Positions 1 through 9,361 of a DNA stretch of 64,000 nucleotides are shown here, one piece after another; within the stretch, counting starts at the first letter, position 1; each line of letters starts with the position of its first letter. The DNA is from Pseudomonadota bacterium. Lineage in GTDB: Bacteria; Desulfobacterota; SM23-61. The position numbers were made by a program, and so were the translations under genes. Under the pieces are notes generated by a model, which was given only the letters and a program-made list of their open reading frames with translations, made no database searches and was not told the origin of the DNA. The stretch lies in assembly GCA_018819135.1 (NCBI GenBank), contig JAHJQK010000060.1, positions 1 through 64,000 of the forward strand. Direction: 5' to 3'.

Positions 1-94
1 CTTAGATAACCTTCAGGAAAAACTTTTGAAAAAGGGGCTTGATCCAAGGATACCTTGGCTGAATAACCATAGGATTTGCTTCAGATTCATGTAA
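1..94 (+). CDS. C-terminal tail of an upstream gene (partial)
   Basis: Reading from base 2, 30 codons are open before a TAA at 92-94. The peptide is rich in Lys/Leu with a Pro-Trp-Leu turn and ends in CFRFM. It looks like the end of a plus-strand protein whose body lies left of the window. It is too short to assign to a family, and chance is a real alternative for 30 codons. Nothing else is visible between 95 and 174. Confidence 0.3.
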   Translation, partial: LDNLQEKLLKKGLDPRIPWLNNHRICFRFM

Positions 95-174
95 ATTTAA
101 GAGGAAAGAGTCCATCTAATTAGGACTGAAATATTGCTGATACTTTGAAGGTTAGGAAAGGAATGTCCGTCTGC

Positions 175-2106
175 CTAAACAGAAATTCCAGCCAGGAATC
201 CATCCCGCACAGCCTCGGCAATTCCCCGGGGTTCCTTGGCGTCTCCGATGAGAAAAACCTTTATGCCGGCTTTTTGAATGGGTTCTACAGGGAAAGGCAC
301 TGATTCCGTTCCCAGGGCGATCACCACAGTACCCGCCAGCAACCTCATAGGGCGCTTATTTCGTAAATCCTCCCCGACCACCTCAGTGGCGGTCACTTCC
401 CTGATCATAAAATGGGTGATCATTTTCACCCCCAAATTCTTCAACTTTTCGATGAGCATTTGCCGGAAGCTTGGTTCCATATCGAAGGCAATGGCCTGCC
501 GCATCTCCACGATGGTGATATCTTCGGCCAGCCCTTTCTCGCAAAGGTATTCCGTTATTTCTGCCGCCACAAATCCTCCCCCCAGGACAACGACTGGCTG
601 GGGGAATTTATCAATCCCTCCGGAAAGGATCTTCCAGGCCGGGATGGAGGAGATTTGAGGATCGATGGGGATAGACGCTGATTGGATTTGCCGGCCTCCG
701 GCGGCCACGATGACCACATCCGGCTTTTGCTGGATCGCGAACTCTGGGGTAACCTCGTGATGGAGGTAGATTTCTACCCCCAGCTTTTCCACTTGCCGGG
801 TTAAAAATTCGGGAAAAGTGAGAATCTCCTCCTTATTCGGCGGCAAGCCGGCCAATAATGTTTGCCCGCCCAACCGGTTGCCCTTCTCATACAGGGAGAC
901 GTGATGGCCTCGCTTGGCCAGCCATATAGCCGCTTCCAGGCCCGCAACTCCTCCTCCGATAACCATGACTTTTTGAGGCTCCACTGCAGGACGGATGCCT
1001 TTGCTTTCTGCTTCCCGCCCCGCTTCGGGATTGATCGCGCAATGGACATGTTTGATGGCCCGCATGCGTTTCCCATGGCAATAATTGCAGGCAATACATT
1101 GACGGATGTCCGAAATCTGCCCGGAGGCGATTTTTCCGGGGAAAAAAGGATCGGCGAGCAACTGCCGTCCCAGATCGACTAGGTCGGCTTTCTGGCCGGC
1201 GATGATGTCTCGGGCCAAATAGGGATTGTTGATCCGGCCCACAATGCTCAAGGGAACCTTGATTTTTTTCTTGATCTGGGCGCCGAGTTCAACCCGGCAG
1301 CCCCTGGGAACGTACATGGGCATGATCATCTGAAAGTAAGATTTATTATCCCCGAGAGAGAGATCATGGGCCATGATGCCCACTCCTCCGGCAACGGAGA
1401 TCACATCGGCCCCGGCTTGTTCAGCCAAAGAAGCGGTTACCAGGGCATCCTCGACCGTAATTCCCCCCGGGAGAAAATCATCCCCATTCATACGAAAAAA
1501 AATGGGGAAGTCTTCTCCGACGGCACTCCGAACGGATTGGATGACCTCGACAGACAGGTTGGCTCTCTTTTCCCGGGTCCCTCCGTATCTATCTCTCCGG
1601 TGATTGGTCAAAGGCGAAAGAAAAGAGCTGATCAAATACCCATGGGCTCCATGGATCATAACGCCGTCAAATCCGGCTCTCTTCACCCGGTCCGCAGCCT
1701 TCGCAAATGCTTCCACCAATTTCCCAGTCTTTGCTTTCGTTAGATTGTCTGGACCGGGCAGATTCCCCCGGAGTCCGGTTTGATTAATCTGGCCGATGGC
1801 CGCAGCACCATTTTCTTTGATGCTGGTGGCAAGGTATTCAAGCTCCGTAATAAAGCGGTCATGGAAAATGCCCAGCCGATGGAAAAGCATCTGATCATCC
1901 ACATCCATTGCCTCAACTACGATGGTCCCCACCCCTCCCTTGGCTCTCTCGACGTGGTAGTCTACCAAGCGCTGGGTGACTTCGCCTTGGCTATCTGCAA
2001 AACAAGTTACCATGGGAGCCATGACCATTCTGTTTTTCAGGGTCAATTTGGGCATTCCCCTCCCGATGGTCAGCGGCTGAAAAAGGACAGAAAAATCGTT
2101 CGCCAC
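175..2106 (-). CDS. FadH-like NADH:flavin oxidoreductase / 2,4-dienoyl-CoA reductase family
   Basis: Cytoplasmic flavoprotein of 643 aa, the usual length of the FadH/BaiC family. Residues 1-~350 form the old-yellow-enzyme TIM barrel that holds FMN. Near 340 comes the iron-sulfur motif CIACNYCHGK with a further Cys in VHCAINP, expected to bind one [4Fe-4S] cluster. Then a Rossmann domain (VIGGGVAGLEAA, near 383) for FAD and a second one (VVLGGGFVAAEI, near 500) for NAD(P)H. Family members reduce dienoyl-CoA or other activated enoyl substrates; the substrate here cannot be read from sequence. The start is GTG at 2106 with AGGAGGA seven bases upstream. It lies 39 bp downstream of a broken MFS permease on the same strand, so the pair was probably an uptake-plus-reduction operon. 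Family assignment is firm, substrate open. Confidence 0.9.
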   Translation of the reverse strand: MANDFSVLFQPLTIGRGMPKLTLKNRMVMAPMVTCFADSQGEVTQRLVDYHVERAKGGVGTIVVEAMDVDDQMLFHRLGIFHDRFITELEYLATSIKENGAAAIGQINQTGLRGNLPGPDNLTKAKTGKLVEAFAKAADRVKRAGFDGVMIHGAHGYLISSFLSPLTNHRRDRYGGTREKRANLSVEVIQSVRSAVGEDFPIFFRMNGDDFLPGGITVEDALVTASLAEQAGADVISVAGGVGIMAHDLSLGDNKSYFQMIMPMYVPRGCRVELGAQIKKKIKVPLSIVGRINNPYLARDIIAGQKADLVDLGRQLLADPFFPGKIASGQISDIRQCIACNYCHGKRMRAIKHVHCAINPEAGREAESKGIRPAVEPQKVMVIGGGVAGLEAAIWLAKRGHHVSLYEKGNRLGGQTLLAGLPPNKEEILTFPEFLTRQVEKLGVEIYLHHEVTPEFAIQQKPDVVIVAAGGRQIQSASIPIDPQISSIPAWKILSGGIDKFPQPVVVLGGGFVAAEITEYLCEKGLAEDITIVEMRQAIAFDMEPSFRQMLIEKLKNLGVKMITHFMIREVTATEVVGEDLRNKRPMRLLAGTVVIALGTESVPFPVEPIQKAGIKVFLIGDAKEPRGIAEAVRDGFLAGISV

Positions 2107-2145
2107 GGAGAATCCTCCTAAGAAAATAAATTCCCTCCACTCGTC

Positions 2146-3298
2146 TCAAGATACCATATTCCCTTCAACTTTCAATTCCCCCCTTACTTCCGTTCTTCTC
2201 GGCGGCTTAGAAATAAATAAAAGGGCTAACGCTAGCAAGTTGGTAAGTGCTCCCAGGAGGAAAGCTAATTGGTAGCTCCGGGTTAGGTCATGAATGCTAC
2301 CCGCAACTAAGGGGCCGATGGCTGCCGCGGACCCCGCCAGGGTAAAAATCGCCCCGATGACCGAAGCCGCTTTAAGCCGGCCGAAATAATCTCCAATTAT
2401 AGCTGGGAAGACGGCACTGACCCCCCCATAAGAAAATCCGAAAAGAGCGGAGAAAATTAGGAGCATCCAGCTGGTCGTTGTGCCCATGATCCAAAACCAG
2501 GAAAGGACCTGCAAACAGAGGGTCACAGTTAGAGCCTTCTTTCTCCCGATGCGATCCGAGATGGTCCCCATGATCAACCGGCCGAGGGTGGAAGAACCCC
2601 CCAGGATACTCAGGGCGATCAGAGCGGATTCCCGGGAAAGGCCCATGTCCATGGCGAAGATTACCAAGTGGACGAGGAGAAGGAAAACGAAAAGCCAGGT
2701 ACAGAAAAAAAGGGCAGTTAAAATCCAGAATGATTTAGTATGTATTGCTTCCGCTGCCGACCAGTTGACCTCTTGGTAGATTGCTTCATAGATCTCTTCT
2801 GAATGAGCCGTGCTTGACGATTGCCCCCTCATTCCCAGCCCGGATTGGGCCACGCCTAAAGCCAAACCCCGTTGGGCGATAAACCATTTCACAATGATCG
2901 GGTTGGCCGTGATATAAGTAGCACTCATTCCCCAGGAAGCCAGAAGGCCATAAACAACGTAGAGCTGCCACGGGGCGTTCACATGGCTGATCAATCCGAT
3001 GCCCACTCCCAGAAAGGCGCTGCCCAAAATCAAGATGATTCGCGGCCCGAAGCGGTCGGTCCACCTTCCCAGGATCACGCCCAGGATGCTGTACAGGAAG
3101 GCATAGAGAGAAGGCGCCGGAGAGACCCTGACGGTTCCATTTAAATTCTTCAATCATGGAAGGGAAGAGAACGCCGAAAGAATACTGCGCCCCATAGGCC
3201 ATAGCCAGATTTAAAGATACCAAGCCGGTGATAACCCAACCGTAAAATAATTTTTGTTTATGGTCTTTTTGTTCCACGAGATCACTCACACCCCACAA
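2146..3298 (-). pseudogene. MFS permease (oxalate/formate antiporter type), frameshifted and internally deleted
   Basis: Two overlapping minus-strand frames together make one transporter. The N-terminal frame (from 3298, or GTG 3289) has the typical LFYGWVITG helix 1 and runs to SGAFSL; it then leaves frame, and the next codons, AFLYSILGVILGRWTDRFGP, lie in the other frame. The switch is near 3088-3095. A second lesion follows: after GLALGVAQSGLGM, where helices 5 and 6 and the central loop should come, the protein jumps within a few residues to NWSAAEAIHTKSFW, the start of the second half. The intact MFS protein at 28.4 kb has about 90 residues there. With a frameshift and loss of two helices it is very unlikely to transport. 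The C-terminal half (helices 7-12) is intact. Confidence 0.8.
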
Positions 3299-3382
3299 TA
3301 AGAAACTCGAAACTCGGTCCCTGAAACCATTTTTAATCCGATGCTATCGTAAAGAAAGAGACATAGCAAGGAGATCTTAAAA

Positions 3383-3410
3383 CTGGATTCCCGCTGGCGC
3401 GGGAATGACG
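3383..3410 (+). repeat. Short copy of a dispersed hairpin repeat
   Basis: A 28-bp hairpin, CTGGATTCCCGC-TGG-CGCGGGAATGACG in type, matching the second hairpin of the longer elements at 40358 and 46767. It stands alone in the 235-bp gap before the NFACT gene. It could act as a weak structural barrier, but no T-run follows. Confidence 0.7.
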
Positions 3411-3533
3411 ATTTATGGGCATTATTTTATGCCGCTATGGATGGAAGCCATGGAAAATTAAATTGGCCGGAGATTGTCGAATCAGGCGAATTGTGTTTTA
3501 ATAATTCCAGGAAGTCGGAAAAACGAGGGGGAA

Positions 3534-5270
3534 ATGGATCTTTTTGTCATCCACGGCATCGTGGAGGAGTTACGCCAGGAAATCGTCGATGCGTTCGTCA
3601 CCAAAATCTACCAGATGAACCGGACCGATCTTCTTTTCCGGCTGCGCCGCCAGGGAGAAGAAAAACAAATTCTTGTATCCACCCACCCCGACTTTCATCG
3701 TCTGCACCTGACCGAGAAGAAATATGCCAACCCCATGATTCCTCCCCGTTTCTGCACTTATCTCCGCAAGCATATCATGGGGGCCAGATTGGCAAGCATA
3801 TCCCAGGATCCTTATGAGCGGATCGTTCGCCTAGGTTTAACGAAAAGGATGGACGCCGGAATGGTTCGCGAATTGGTTTTAATCGCCGAGCTAATGGGCA
3901 AGGGGAGTAATGTTTTACTGATCGAAGGAGAAAAAATTCTGGATTGTCTCCACTTCCGCAGAAGCGAGGAAGGGATTGTCCGGCCTGCCGTCCCCGGCTT
4001 GACCTATGCCCCGCCGGGTTCTTCTGGTCGTTGGTCCCCCGCCGCAGTAACCTTAGAGAAGATGGAGGAGATCATTGCTTTTCCCCAGGGAGAGCGCTGG
4101 AAGGCCATGGTCCAGAAAATTTCTGGAATCAGCCCCCTCCTGGCCCGCGAAATTGAATTCTGGAGTGACGGGACAGCCTCCGCTACGTGGGAAAAATTTC
4201 GTTTTTTATTCGACCGTTATGACCGGTGCGCTTTCGAGCCCCGGATCATCAGGCTGCTGGGAGAAAAAAAAGTTTTATGTCCCTGGCCCATGCAGAGCCT
4301 GGGCCCGGCCGCGGAAGAACCTATGGCCTCAATGAACAAAGCGGCCGATGCTTATTACTTCGAAATCACCATCCGCCGGCAGATGGCCGACCAGAAGCAG
4401 GCTATGGCCAGGAAGCTGCGCCAGCTTCTATCCCGCCTGCAGAGAAGACGGGAAAACTTGGCGCTGGACCGGGAAAATTGCGAAAAGGATCTCGTCCTCA
4501 AAGAATACGGGGAAATCCTGGTAGCCAATTACCCTAAACTTAAAAAAGGGATGCGCCAAATTGAAGCCCTGGATTTTCGGCAGGACCCGCCCCGTTCGAC
4601 TCTTATCCCCCTGGACGAGGCCTTGGATCCGGCCGGAAACGTACAGCGATATTTTAAAAAATATAAAAAGGCCAAACGCGGATTGGAATTTATCCGCGAG
4701 CGGATGGGAGAGACCGAACGGAATATCGCCTACCTGGACTCCGTCTTATTCCAGGTGGAGGAGGCAGAAGATGCTGAAGAATTGGGGGCGGTTCGAGAAG
4801 AACTGGAAGAGGCAAGGATATTGAGTGTGTCCAGAAAGCAAAGGATGACCAAAGAGAAAAAAGAAGCCTCCTCTCCCGTACGTCGATTCCGGTCGGCAGC
4901 AGGCCTGGAAATTTTCTGTGGAAAACACAACGAAGGAAATGAATATATTCTGCGCAGGATTGCCCGGGGGAATGACCTCTGGTTTCATGCCCAGGGAATG
5001 CCCGGTTCTCACGTTCTCCTGAAAGTTGGCGCCAAGGAACCAGGATTCGATTCAATCCTGGAAGCAGCTACGATTGCAGCTTATTATAGCCGGGGAAAAA
5101 ACTCGACGCGCCTGGCCGTGGATTATACGGAGGTTAAAAACTTACGTAAGCCCAAAGGGGCCAAGCCCGGGTTCGTAACTTATTCCCAGCAGAAAACAGC
5201 CTTGGTCAAACCCGATAAAGAAAAGGTTGAAAAGCTTTTGGTGGTGGGCTCAGAACCATTTTCCTCTTGA
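3534..5270 (+). CDS. NFACT family protein (RqcH / fibronectin-binding A-like)
   Basis: Homolog of RqcH/NEMF, which binds stalled 50S-peptidyl-tRNA complexes and adds alanine tails for degradation; some relatives are surface fibronectin-binding proteins. The start ATG 3534 is chosen because of the GAGGGGG just upstream and because MDLFVIHGIVEEL fits the family start; 20 earlier in-frame codons lack an RBS. Of 578 aa, residues 1-~230 are the NFACT-N domain (LIAELMGKGSNVLLI), ~320-470 are charged coiled coil, and the end is the NFACT-R/DUF814 domain with NDLWFHAQGMPGSHVLL and NLRKPKGAKPGFV. The length is typical. A promoter for the next operon overlaps its stop codon. Confidence 0.88.
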   Translation: MDLFVIHGIVEELRQEIVDAFVTKIYQMNRTDLLFRLRRQGEEKQILVSTHPDFHRLHLTEKKYANPMIPPRFCTYLRKHIMGARLASISQDPYERIVRLGLTKRMDAGMVRELVLIAELMGKGSNVLLIEGEKILDCLHFRRSEEGIVRPAVPGLTYAPPGSSGRWSPAAVTLEKMEEIIAFPQGERWKAMVQKISGISPLLAREIEFWSDGTASATWEKFRFLFDRYDRCAFEPRIIRLLGEKKVLCPWPMQSLGPAAEEPMASMNKAADAYYFEITIRRQMADQKQAMARKLRQLLSRLQRRRENLALDRENCEKDLVLKEYGEILVANYPKLKKGMRQIEALDFRQDPPRSTLIPLDEALDPAGNVQRYFKKYKKAKRGLEFIRERMGETERNIAYLDSVLFQVEEAEDAEELGAVREELEEARILSVSRKQRMTKEKKEASSPVRRFRSAAGLEIFCGKHNEGNEYILRRIARGNDLWFHAQGMPGSHVLLKVGAKEPGFDSILEAATIAAYYSRGKNSTRLAVDYTEVKNLRKPKGAKPGFVTYSQQKTALVKPDKEKVEKLLVVGSEPFSS

Positions 5271-5295
5271 CAATTTTTAGGGGTGCTTTTATATT
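5267..5295 (+). promoter_or_regulatory. Sigma70-type promoter TTGACA-N17-TATATT
   Basis: TTGACA at 5267-5272 and TATATT at 5290-5295, spaced by exactly 17 bp. The -35 hexamer overlaps the stop codon of the NFACT gene. It is the best promoter candidate for the acyl-CoA ligase/Liv operon and would give an untranslated leader of about 335 nt. Confidence 0.6.
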
Positions 5296-5636
5296 ATTCA
5301 CCATTGGCGTTCGTAGCCTTCCTTTCCTGATTGACCCTTTTAGAATCGGGCCCAGCCTTCATTGTGGGGGCCCTACGGCTATGTAGATAAAGAGTAAGGT
5401 GTTATCCTGCCCATCATGAGATAAGCGGAAGGATTTGCGTTTCAAATAAGGGGAATTCTTCCTTTTCCATATCGACCGATAAGCCTTATCATATGGCTTG
5501 ATTCCCAATTTTGGATTCCAATTAGCAAAATTCAAATGGGGCTTTTCCCCGAACCGCTTATTGGTCTGGATGTTTTTTAAAGCGGGTTGTCAAAGGCTTA
5601 TGGAAAAAAAGTAGGCATTTTGCAGGGAAATTGATC
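5296..5636 (+). other. Long leader without a gene, before the ligase/Liv operon
   Basis: About 340 bp with no supportable ORF between the predicted promoter and the ligase start. It contains runs such as GGGGGCCC and several short self-complementary stretches, but no riboswitch class that I recognise and no terminator hairpin with a T-run. A leader RNA or attenuator is possible; this is inference from length only. Confidence 0.3.
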
Positions 5637-7571
5637 ATGGGAAATACCCACAGCACACTGCCTCAGATCTTGCTGGATAATGTCAGGAAATACCGCCAAG
5701 ACAAGGTCGCCATTCGGGAAAAGGACCAGGGCATCTGGCAATCTTACTCCTGGGCAGACTATTATGGAAACACCAAGAAATTTGCCCTGGGGCTGGCTTC
5801 TTTGGGTTTCAAAAGGGGGGATAGACTGAGTGTTATCGGGGACAACCGGCCCCAACTCTACTGGGCCCAGGTAGCCGCTTTATGCCTCGGAGGCATCCCG
5901 GTTCCTCTTTATCAGGATGCTATCGAAAAAGAACTGGAATACATCATCGAACATTCTGAGGCTAAATTCATCGTCGCCGAAGACCAGGAACAGGTGGATA
6001 AAATGCTGGCCCTCAAAGAGAAGGTTCCCAGCATGGAGATGATCATCTACGATGACCCCCGAGGAATGCGGCACTACAACCAGCCATTTATAAAAAGTTT
6101 TTCGGAAGTTCAGGCTTTGGGCCTAAAATTCGAGGAGGACCATCCTGGCTTTTTCGAACAAGAGGTGCAGAAAGGAAAGGCGGAAGATACCGTTCTTATT
6201 GCCTATACCTCGGGCACCACAGGGAATCCAAAGGGAGTGGTCTTGACTCACTCCAATCTCCTTACTAATGTCAGGCTCATTTCTAAGGCCGAGGAATATT
6301 GGGATTCGGATCAGGTCATGGCCTACCTTCCCATGGCCTGGATCGGGGATTCCATCTATTCATTAGCCATGCTTTTAGATATTGGGTTTACCATCAACTG
6401 TCCGGAAGCGGCCACAACGGTCATGCGGGATATGCGGGAGGTCGGCCCCACCGTCATCTTTTGCCCGCCCCGGATTTGGGAGAACATCCTGACCACAATC
6501 CGGGTCAAGATGGAAGATGCTGCTTGGATCAAGCAAAAAATGTATGCTTTCTTCATCAATGTGGCCCAGCAAGTGTCCAGCAATCAATTGCGACGTCAGA
6601 GGGTCTCCCTGAGGCTTCGTCTTCTTTATGCTTTGGGAGAGTTCTTCGTTTATGGTCCTCTTCGGGACAACCTGGGGATGAGAAAAATTCGCTATGCCTA
6701 TACAGCCGGTGCCGCCCTGGGTCCGGAAGTGTTTCAATTTTACAGGTCCATCGGAATTAATTTAAAGCAAGTCTATGGGCTGACCGAGACCAGCGCAATG
6801 TGCACTTACCAGCCCGACGATGAGGTCAAGTTGGAGACTGTGGGGATACCTCTCCCCGCGATAGAAATCAAGATCGGCGAGGGGGGAGAAGTTCTCATCA
6901 AAAGCCCGGGGGTATTCCAGGGGTATTATAAAAATCCAGAGGCGACTTCCGAAGCTCTAAAGGACGGTTTTTTATACACTGGAGATGCCGGTATCATCGA
7001 TAAAGACAACCACCTGATCATCATCGACCGGGCCAAGGATGTGAGCACCTTGGCCAACGGAACCATATTTGCCCCCCAGTTCATAGAGAATAAGTTAAAG
7101 TTCAGCCCTTATATCAAGGAAGCTATAACCCTGGGTCAAGGCAAAGAGTATGTAACTGCCATGGTCAATATCGACATGCAGAGCGTTGGCAACTGGGCAG
7201 AAAGAAAAAATATCGGGTATACCTCTTATGCAGATTTATCCCAAAAGCCAGAAGTCTATGACCTGATCTTTAATGAGGTAAAAGAGGTCAATGCCAGCCT
7301 ATACAATGAGGAACAACTCAGGGGTGCCCAGATTAAACGATACCTGATCCTGCACAAGGAATTAGATCCAGACGATGCTGAAGTTACCAGAACCCGCAAG
7401 ATTCGCAGAGGTTTCATCGCCAAGAAATACGCTGAGCTCATCGATGCTCTTTATTCCGATAAAAAGGATGTGGAGGTAGAGACCAAGATCACTTATGAAG
7501 ATGGGCGAACGACAAACATCCGTGCCTCTTTAAAGATTCGAGAGGTGGAGATTTTTCAAGTGACTCAATGA
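5637..7571 (+). CDS. AMP-forming acyl-CoA synthetase (long-chain FadD15 type)
   Basis: Activates a carboxylic acid to its CoA thioester at the expense of ATP to AMP. About 644 aa, the normal size of the long-chain/FadD15 group. The P-loop YTSGTTGNPKG lies near residue 190, the adenine-binding YGLTETSA near 380, and YTGD...IIIDRAKD, with the hinge region, near 450. The C-terminal catalytic Lys segment is TRTRKIRRGF. ATG 5637 is preferred with AGGG ten bases upstream; TTG 5631 two codons earlier is possible. It is followed 18 bp later by a LivG-H-M-K-F importer on the same strand, which suggests that the imported substrate is the acid it activates (aromatic, branched or fatty acid). Exact substrate unknown. 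Confidence 0.92.
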   Translation: MGNTHSTLPQILLDNVRKYRQDKVAIREKDQGIWQSYSWADYYGNTKKFALGLASLGFKRGDRLSVIGDNRPQLYWAQVAALCLGGIPVPLYQDAIEKELEYIIEHSEAKFIVAEDQEQVDKMLALKEKVPSMEMIIYDDPRGMRHYNQPFIKSFSEVQALGLKFEEDHPGFFEQEVQKGKAEDTVLIAYTSGTTGNPKGVVLTHSNLLTNVRLISKAEEYWDSDQVMAYLPMAWIGDSIYSLAMLLDIGFTINCPEAATTVMRDMREVGPTVIFCPPRIWENILTTIRVKMEDAAWIKQKMYAFFINVAQQVSSNQLRRQRVSLRLRLLYALGEFFVYGPLRDNLGMRKIRYAYTAGAALGPEVFQFYRSIGINLKQVYGLTETSAMCTYQPDDEVKLETVGIPLPAIEIKIGEGGEVLIKSPGVFQGYYKNPEATSEALKDGFLYTGDAGIIDKDNHLIIIDRAKDVSTLANGTIFAPQFIENKLKFSPYIKEAITLGQGKEYVTAMVNIDMQSVGNWAERKNIGYTSYADLSQKPEVYDLIFNEVKEVNASLYNEEQLRGAQIKRYLILHKELDPDDAEVTRTRKIRRGFIAKKYAELIDALYSDKKDVEVETKITYEDGRTTNIRASLKIREVEIFQVTQ

Positions 7572-7589
7572 GCTGAGGGGTCAGGAAAG

Positions 7590-8378
7590 ATGAATAAAAA
7601 AAATGGCAATCCCATGCTCCAAGTCGAAGATATCCACATTAGCTTTGGTGTTTTAAAGGCACTTAATGGGGTGAGCCTGGAGATCCATAAGGGGGAGATT
7701 CTGGCCATTATCGGCCCCAATGGGGCAGGTAAAACTTCCTTGGTTAACGTTATTAACGGGGTATATAGTCCAGCGCAGGGCCATATTTTTTTTGAGGACA
7801 AAGACCTAACAATAATGCCTCACCACAACATTGCCGCCTTGGGAATTGCTCGAACCTTTCAAAACGTAGCTCTTTTTAAGGGAATGACCGTTCTGGATAA
7901 CATCATGGTAGGCAGAAATCTGAAAATGCGCTCCAATTTCTTTGCCCAAGGAATTTACTGGGGGTTTGCTCAGAGAGAAGAAATTCGGCACCGGGAAGTA
8001 GTGGAAAGAGTCATCGATTGGCTGGAGATCGAGCACATTCGTAAAACACCCGCAGGGATGCTTCCTTATGGACTCCAGAAGAGGGTCGAGCTGGGCCGGG
8101 CTTTAGCTGCCGAGCCCAAGCTTCTTCTCTTAGATGAACCCATGGCCGGGATGAATCTGGAGGAAAAGGAAGATATTGCCCGCTTCATCCTGGATGCTAA
8201 CGAAGAGCTGGAGACCACAATTGCCCTGATCGAGCACGATATGGGGGTGGTAATGGACATCTCCGATCGGGTGGTGGTTCTTGATTACGGGGACAAAATT
8301 GGGGAGGGCACACCGGGGGAGATTCGAAATAATGCAAAGGTCATCAAAGCCTATCTCGGAACCGCGGCGTTAAAATGA
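7590..8378 (+). CDS. livG: Branched-chain/acid ABC importer ATPase LivG
   Basis: 262-aa cytoplasmic ATPase of the hydrophobic amino-acid uptake (HAAT) family. Walker A GPNGAGKTS at 42-50, Walker B LLLLDEPMAG near 170, and H-loop in ALIEHDMGVV. The signature motif is LPYGLQKR, where LSGGQ would be in other ABC proteins, as is common in LivG. It includes the insert NIMVGRNLKM and DISDRVVVLDYG end typical for LivG rather than LivF. It pairs with LivF at 11.9 kb to energise the LivH/LivM channel. It is 18 bp after the ligase gene, in one operon. Confidence 0.93.
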   Translation: MNKKNGNPMLQVEDIHISFGVLKALNGVSLEIHKGEILAIIGPNGAGKTSLVNVINGVYSPAQGHIFFEDKDLTIMPHHNIAALGIARTFQNVALFKGMTVLDNIMVGRNLKMRSNFFAQGIYWGFAQREEIRHREVVERVIDWLEIEHIRKTPAGMLPYGLQKRVELGRALAAEPKLLLLDEPMAGMNLEEKEDIARFILDANEELETTIALIEHDMGVVMDISDRVVVLDYGDKIGEGTPGEIRNNAKVIKAYLGTAALK

Positions 8379-8410
8379 AGAGTAAGGAAGCGTAAGAAGG
8401 AGGGTAGGTT

Positions 8411-9289
8411 GTGATATTCGCAATAGAGGTGGCCATTGGTGGACTTCTCGTCGGCGTGATGTATTCTTTAGTGGCCCTGGGGTTTGTCCTGATCTACAAG
8501 TCTTCCGGTGTCTTCAACTTCGCTCAGGGAGATATGACCCTCTTTGCCGCCTTGGCCTTGGTGGGTTTCCTCACTATCTTTCCTTTATGGCTTGCCATTC
8601 TTGCCGCTCTGGTCCTAATGATTGCGCTGGCCATCGCCATTGAGGCAATTGTGCTTCGTCCTCTGGTAGCCCGCCCCCCCCTTGCTCTCTTTATGGCCAC
8701 GATAGGACTGGGATTCCTTTTGCAAGGGATAGGCCAGGGGATTTGGGGCACAGACCCGAAGGGGCTTAATATTGGAATTTCTGACATCCCATTTGAAGTC
8801 AAGGGATTAATGGTCAGTCAATTTGATCTGGTGGGGGCGGCTTTATCCGGTGCCTTGGTTTTCGGCTTAGTTTGGTTTTTTCAAAAGTCCCGGACGGGCC
8901 GCGCGCTCAGGGCAGTTTCTGATGACCATGAAGCAGCACTCTCCGTGGGCATTGCTCTTAACAAAGCTTGGGCCATTACCTGGGCAATCTCAGGAGTGGT
9001 TGCCTTGGTTGCCGGCATCATGTGGGGCAGCCGCCTCGGAGTGCAGTTTAGTCTATCGCTGATTGCCTTGAAAGCTCTGCCGGTTCTGATCCTGGGTGGT
9101 ATTGACAGCATTCCGGGAGCAATCATCGCCGGCCTTGTCGTGGGAGCCTCTGAAAACCTGGCGGAAGTATTTGTTGGACCCTATGTTGGGGGAGGAATCC
9201 AGACCTTCTTTCCGTATCTTTTGGCCCTGCTGGTTCTTTGGTTCAAGCCTTATGGAATGTTTGGCCGAGAGATTATTGAGAGGGTCTAA
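8411..9289 (+). CDS. livH: ABC importer permease LivH
   Basis: 292-aa inner-membrane permease with about eight hydrophobic helices. Family marks are GLLVGVMYSLVALGFVLIYK at the start, SGVFNFAQGDM, and the EAA-like RTGRALRAVSDD loop that contacts the ATPase. Start GTG 8411 with AAGGAGGG directly upstream. Forms the heterodimeric channel with LivM. It follows livG by 32 bp. Confidence 0.92.
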   Translation: MIFAIEVAIGGLLVGVMYSLVALGFVLIYKSSGVFNFAQGDMTLFAALALVGFLTIFPLWLAILAALVLMIALAIAIEAIVLRPLVARPPLALFMATIGLGFLLQGIGQGIWGTDPKGLNIGISDIPFEVKGLMVSQFDLVGAALSGALVFGLVWFFQKSRTGRALRAVSDDHEAALSVGIALNKAWAITWAISGVVALVAGIMWGSRLGVQFSLSLIALKALPVLILGGIDSIPGAIIAGLVVGASENLAEVFVGPYVGGGIQTFFPYLLALLVLWFKPYGMFGREIIERV

Positions 9290-9361
9290 ACGTTTTGCCC
9301 TGGGCAAACTTCCGAATATGATCTTCCGTATTCGAGAATTTTCACCTGGAGAGCTTCATTC

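Noticed and set aside
5296-5636. Known riboswitch before the ligase gene
   Set aside because: I do not find conserved cores of the cobalamin, TPP, SAM, glycine, lysine or FMN classes.
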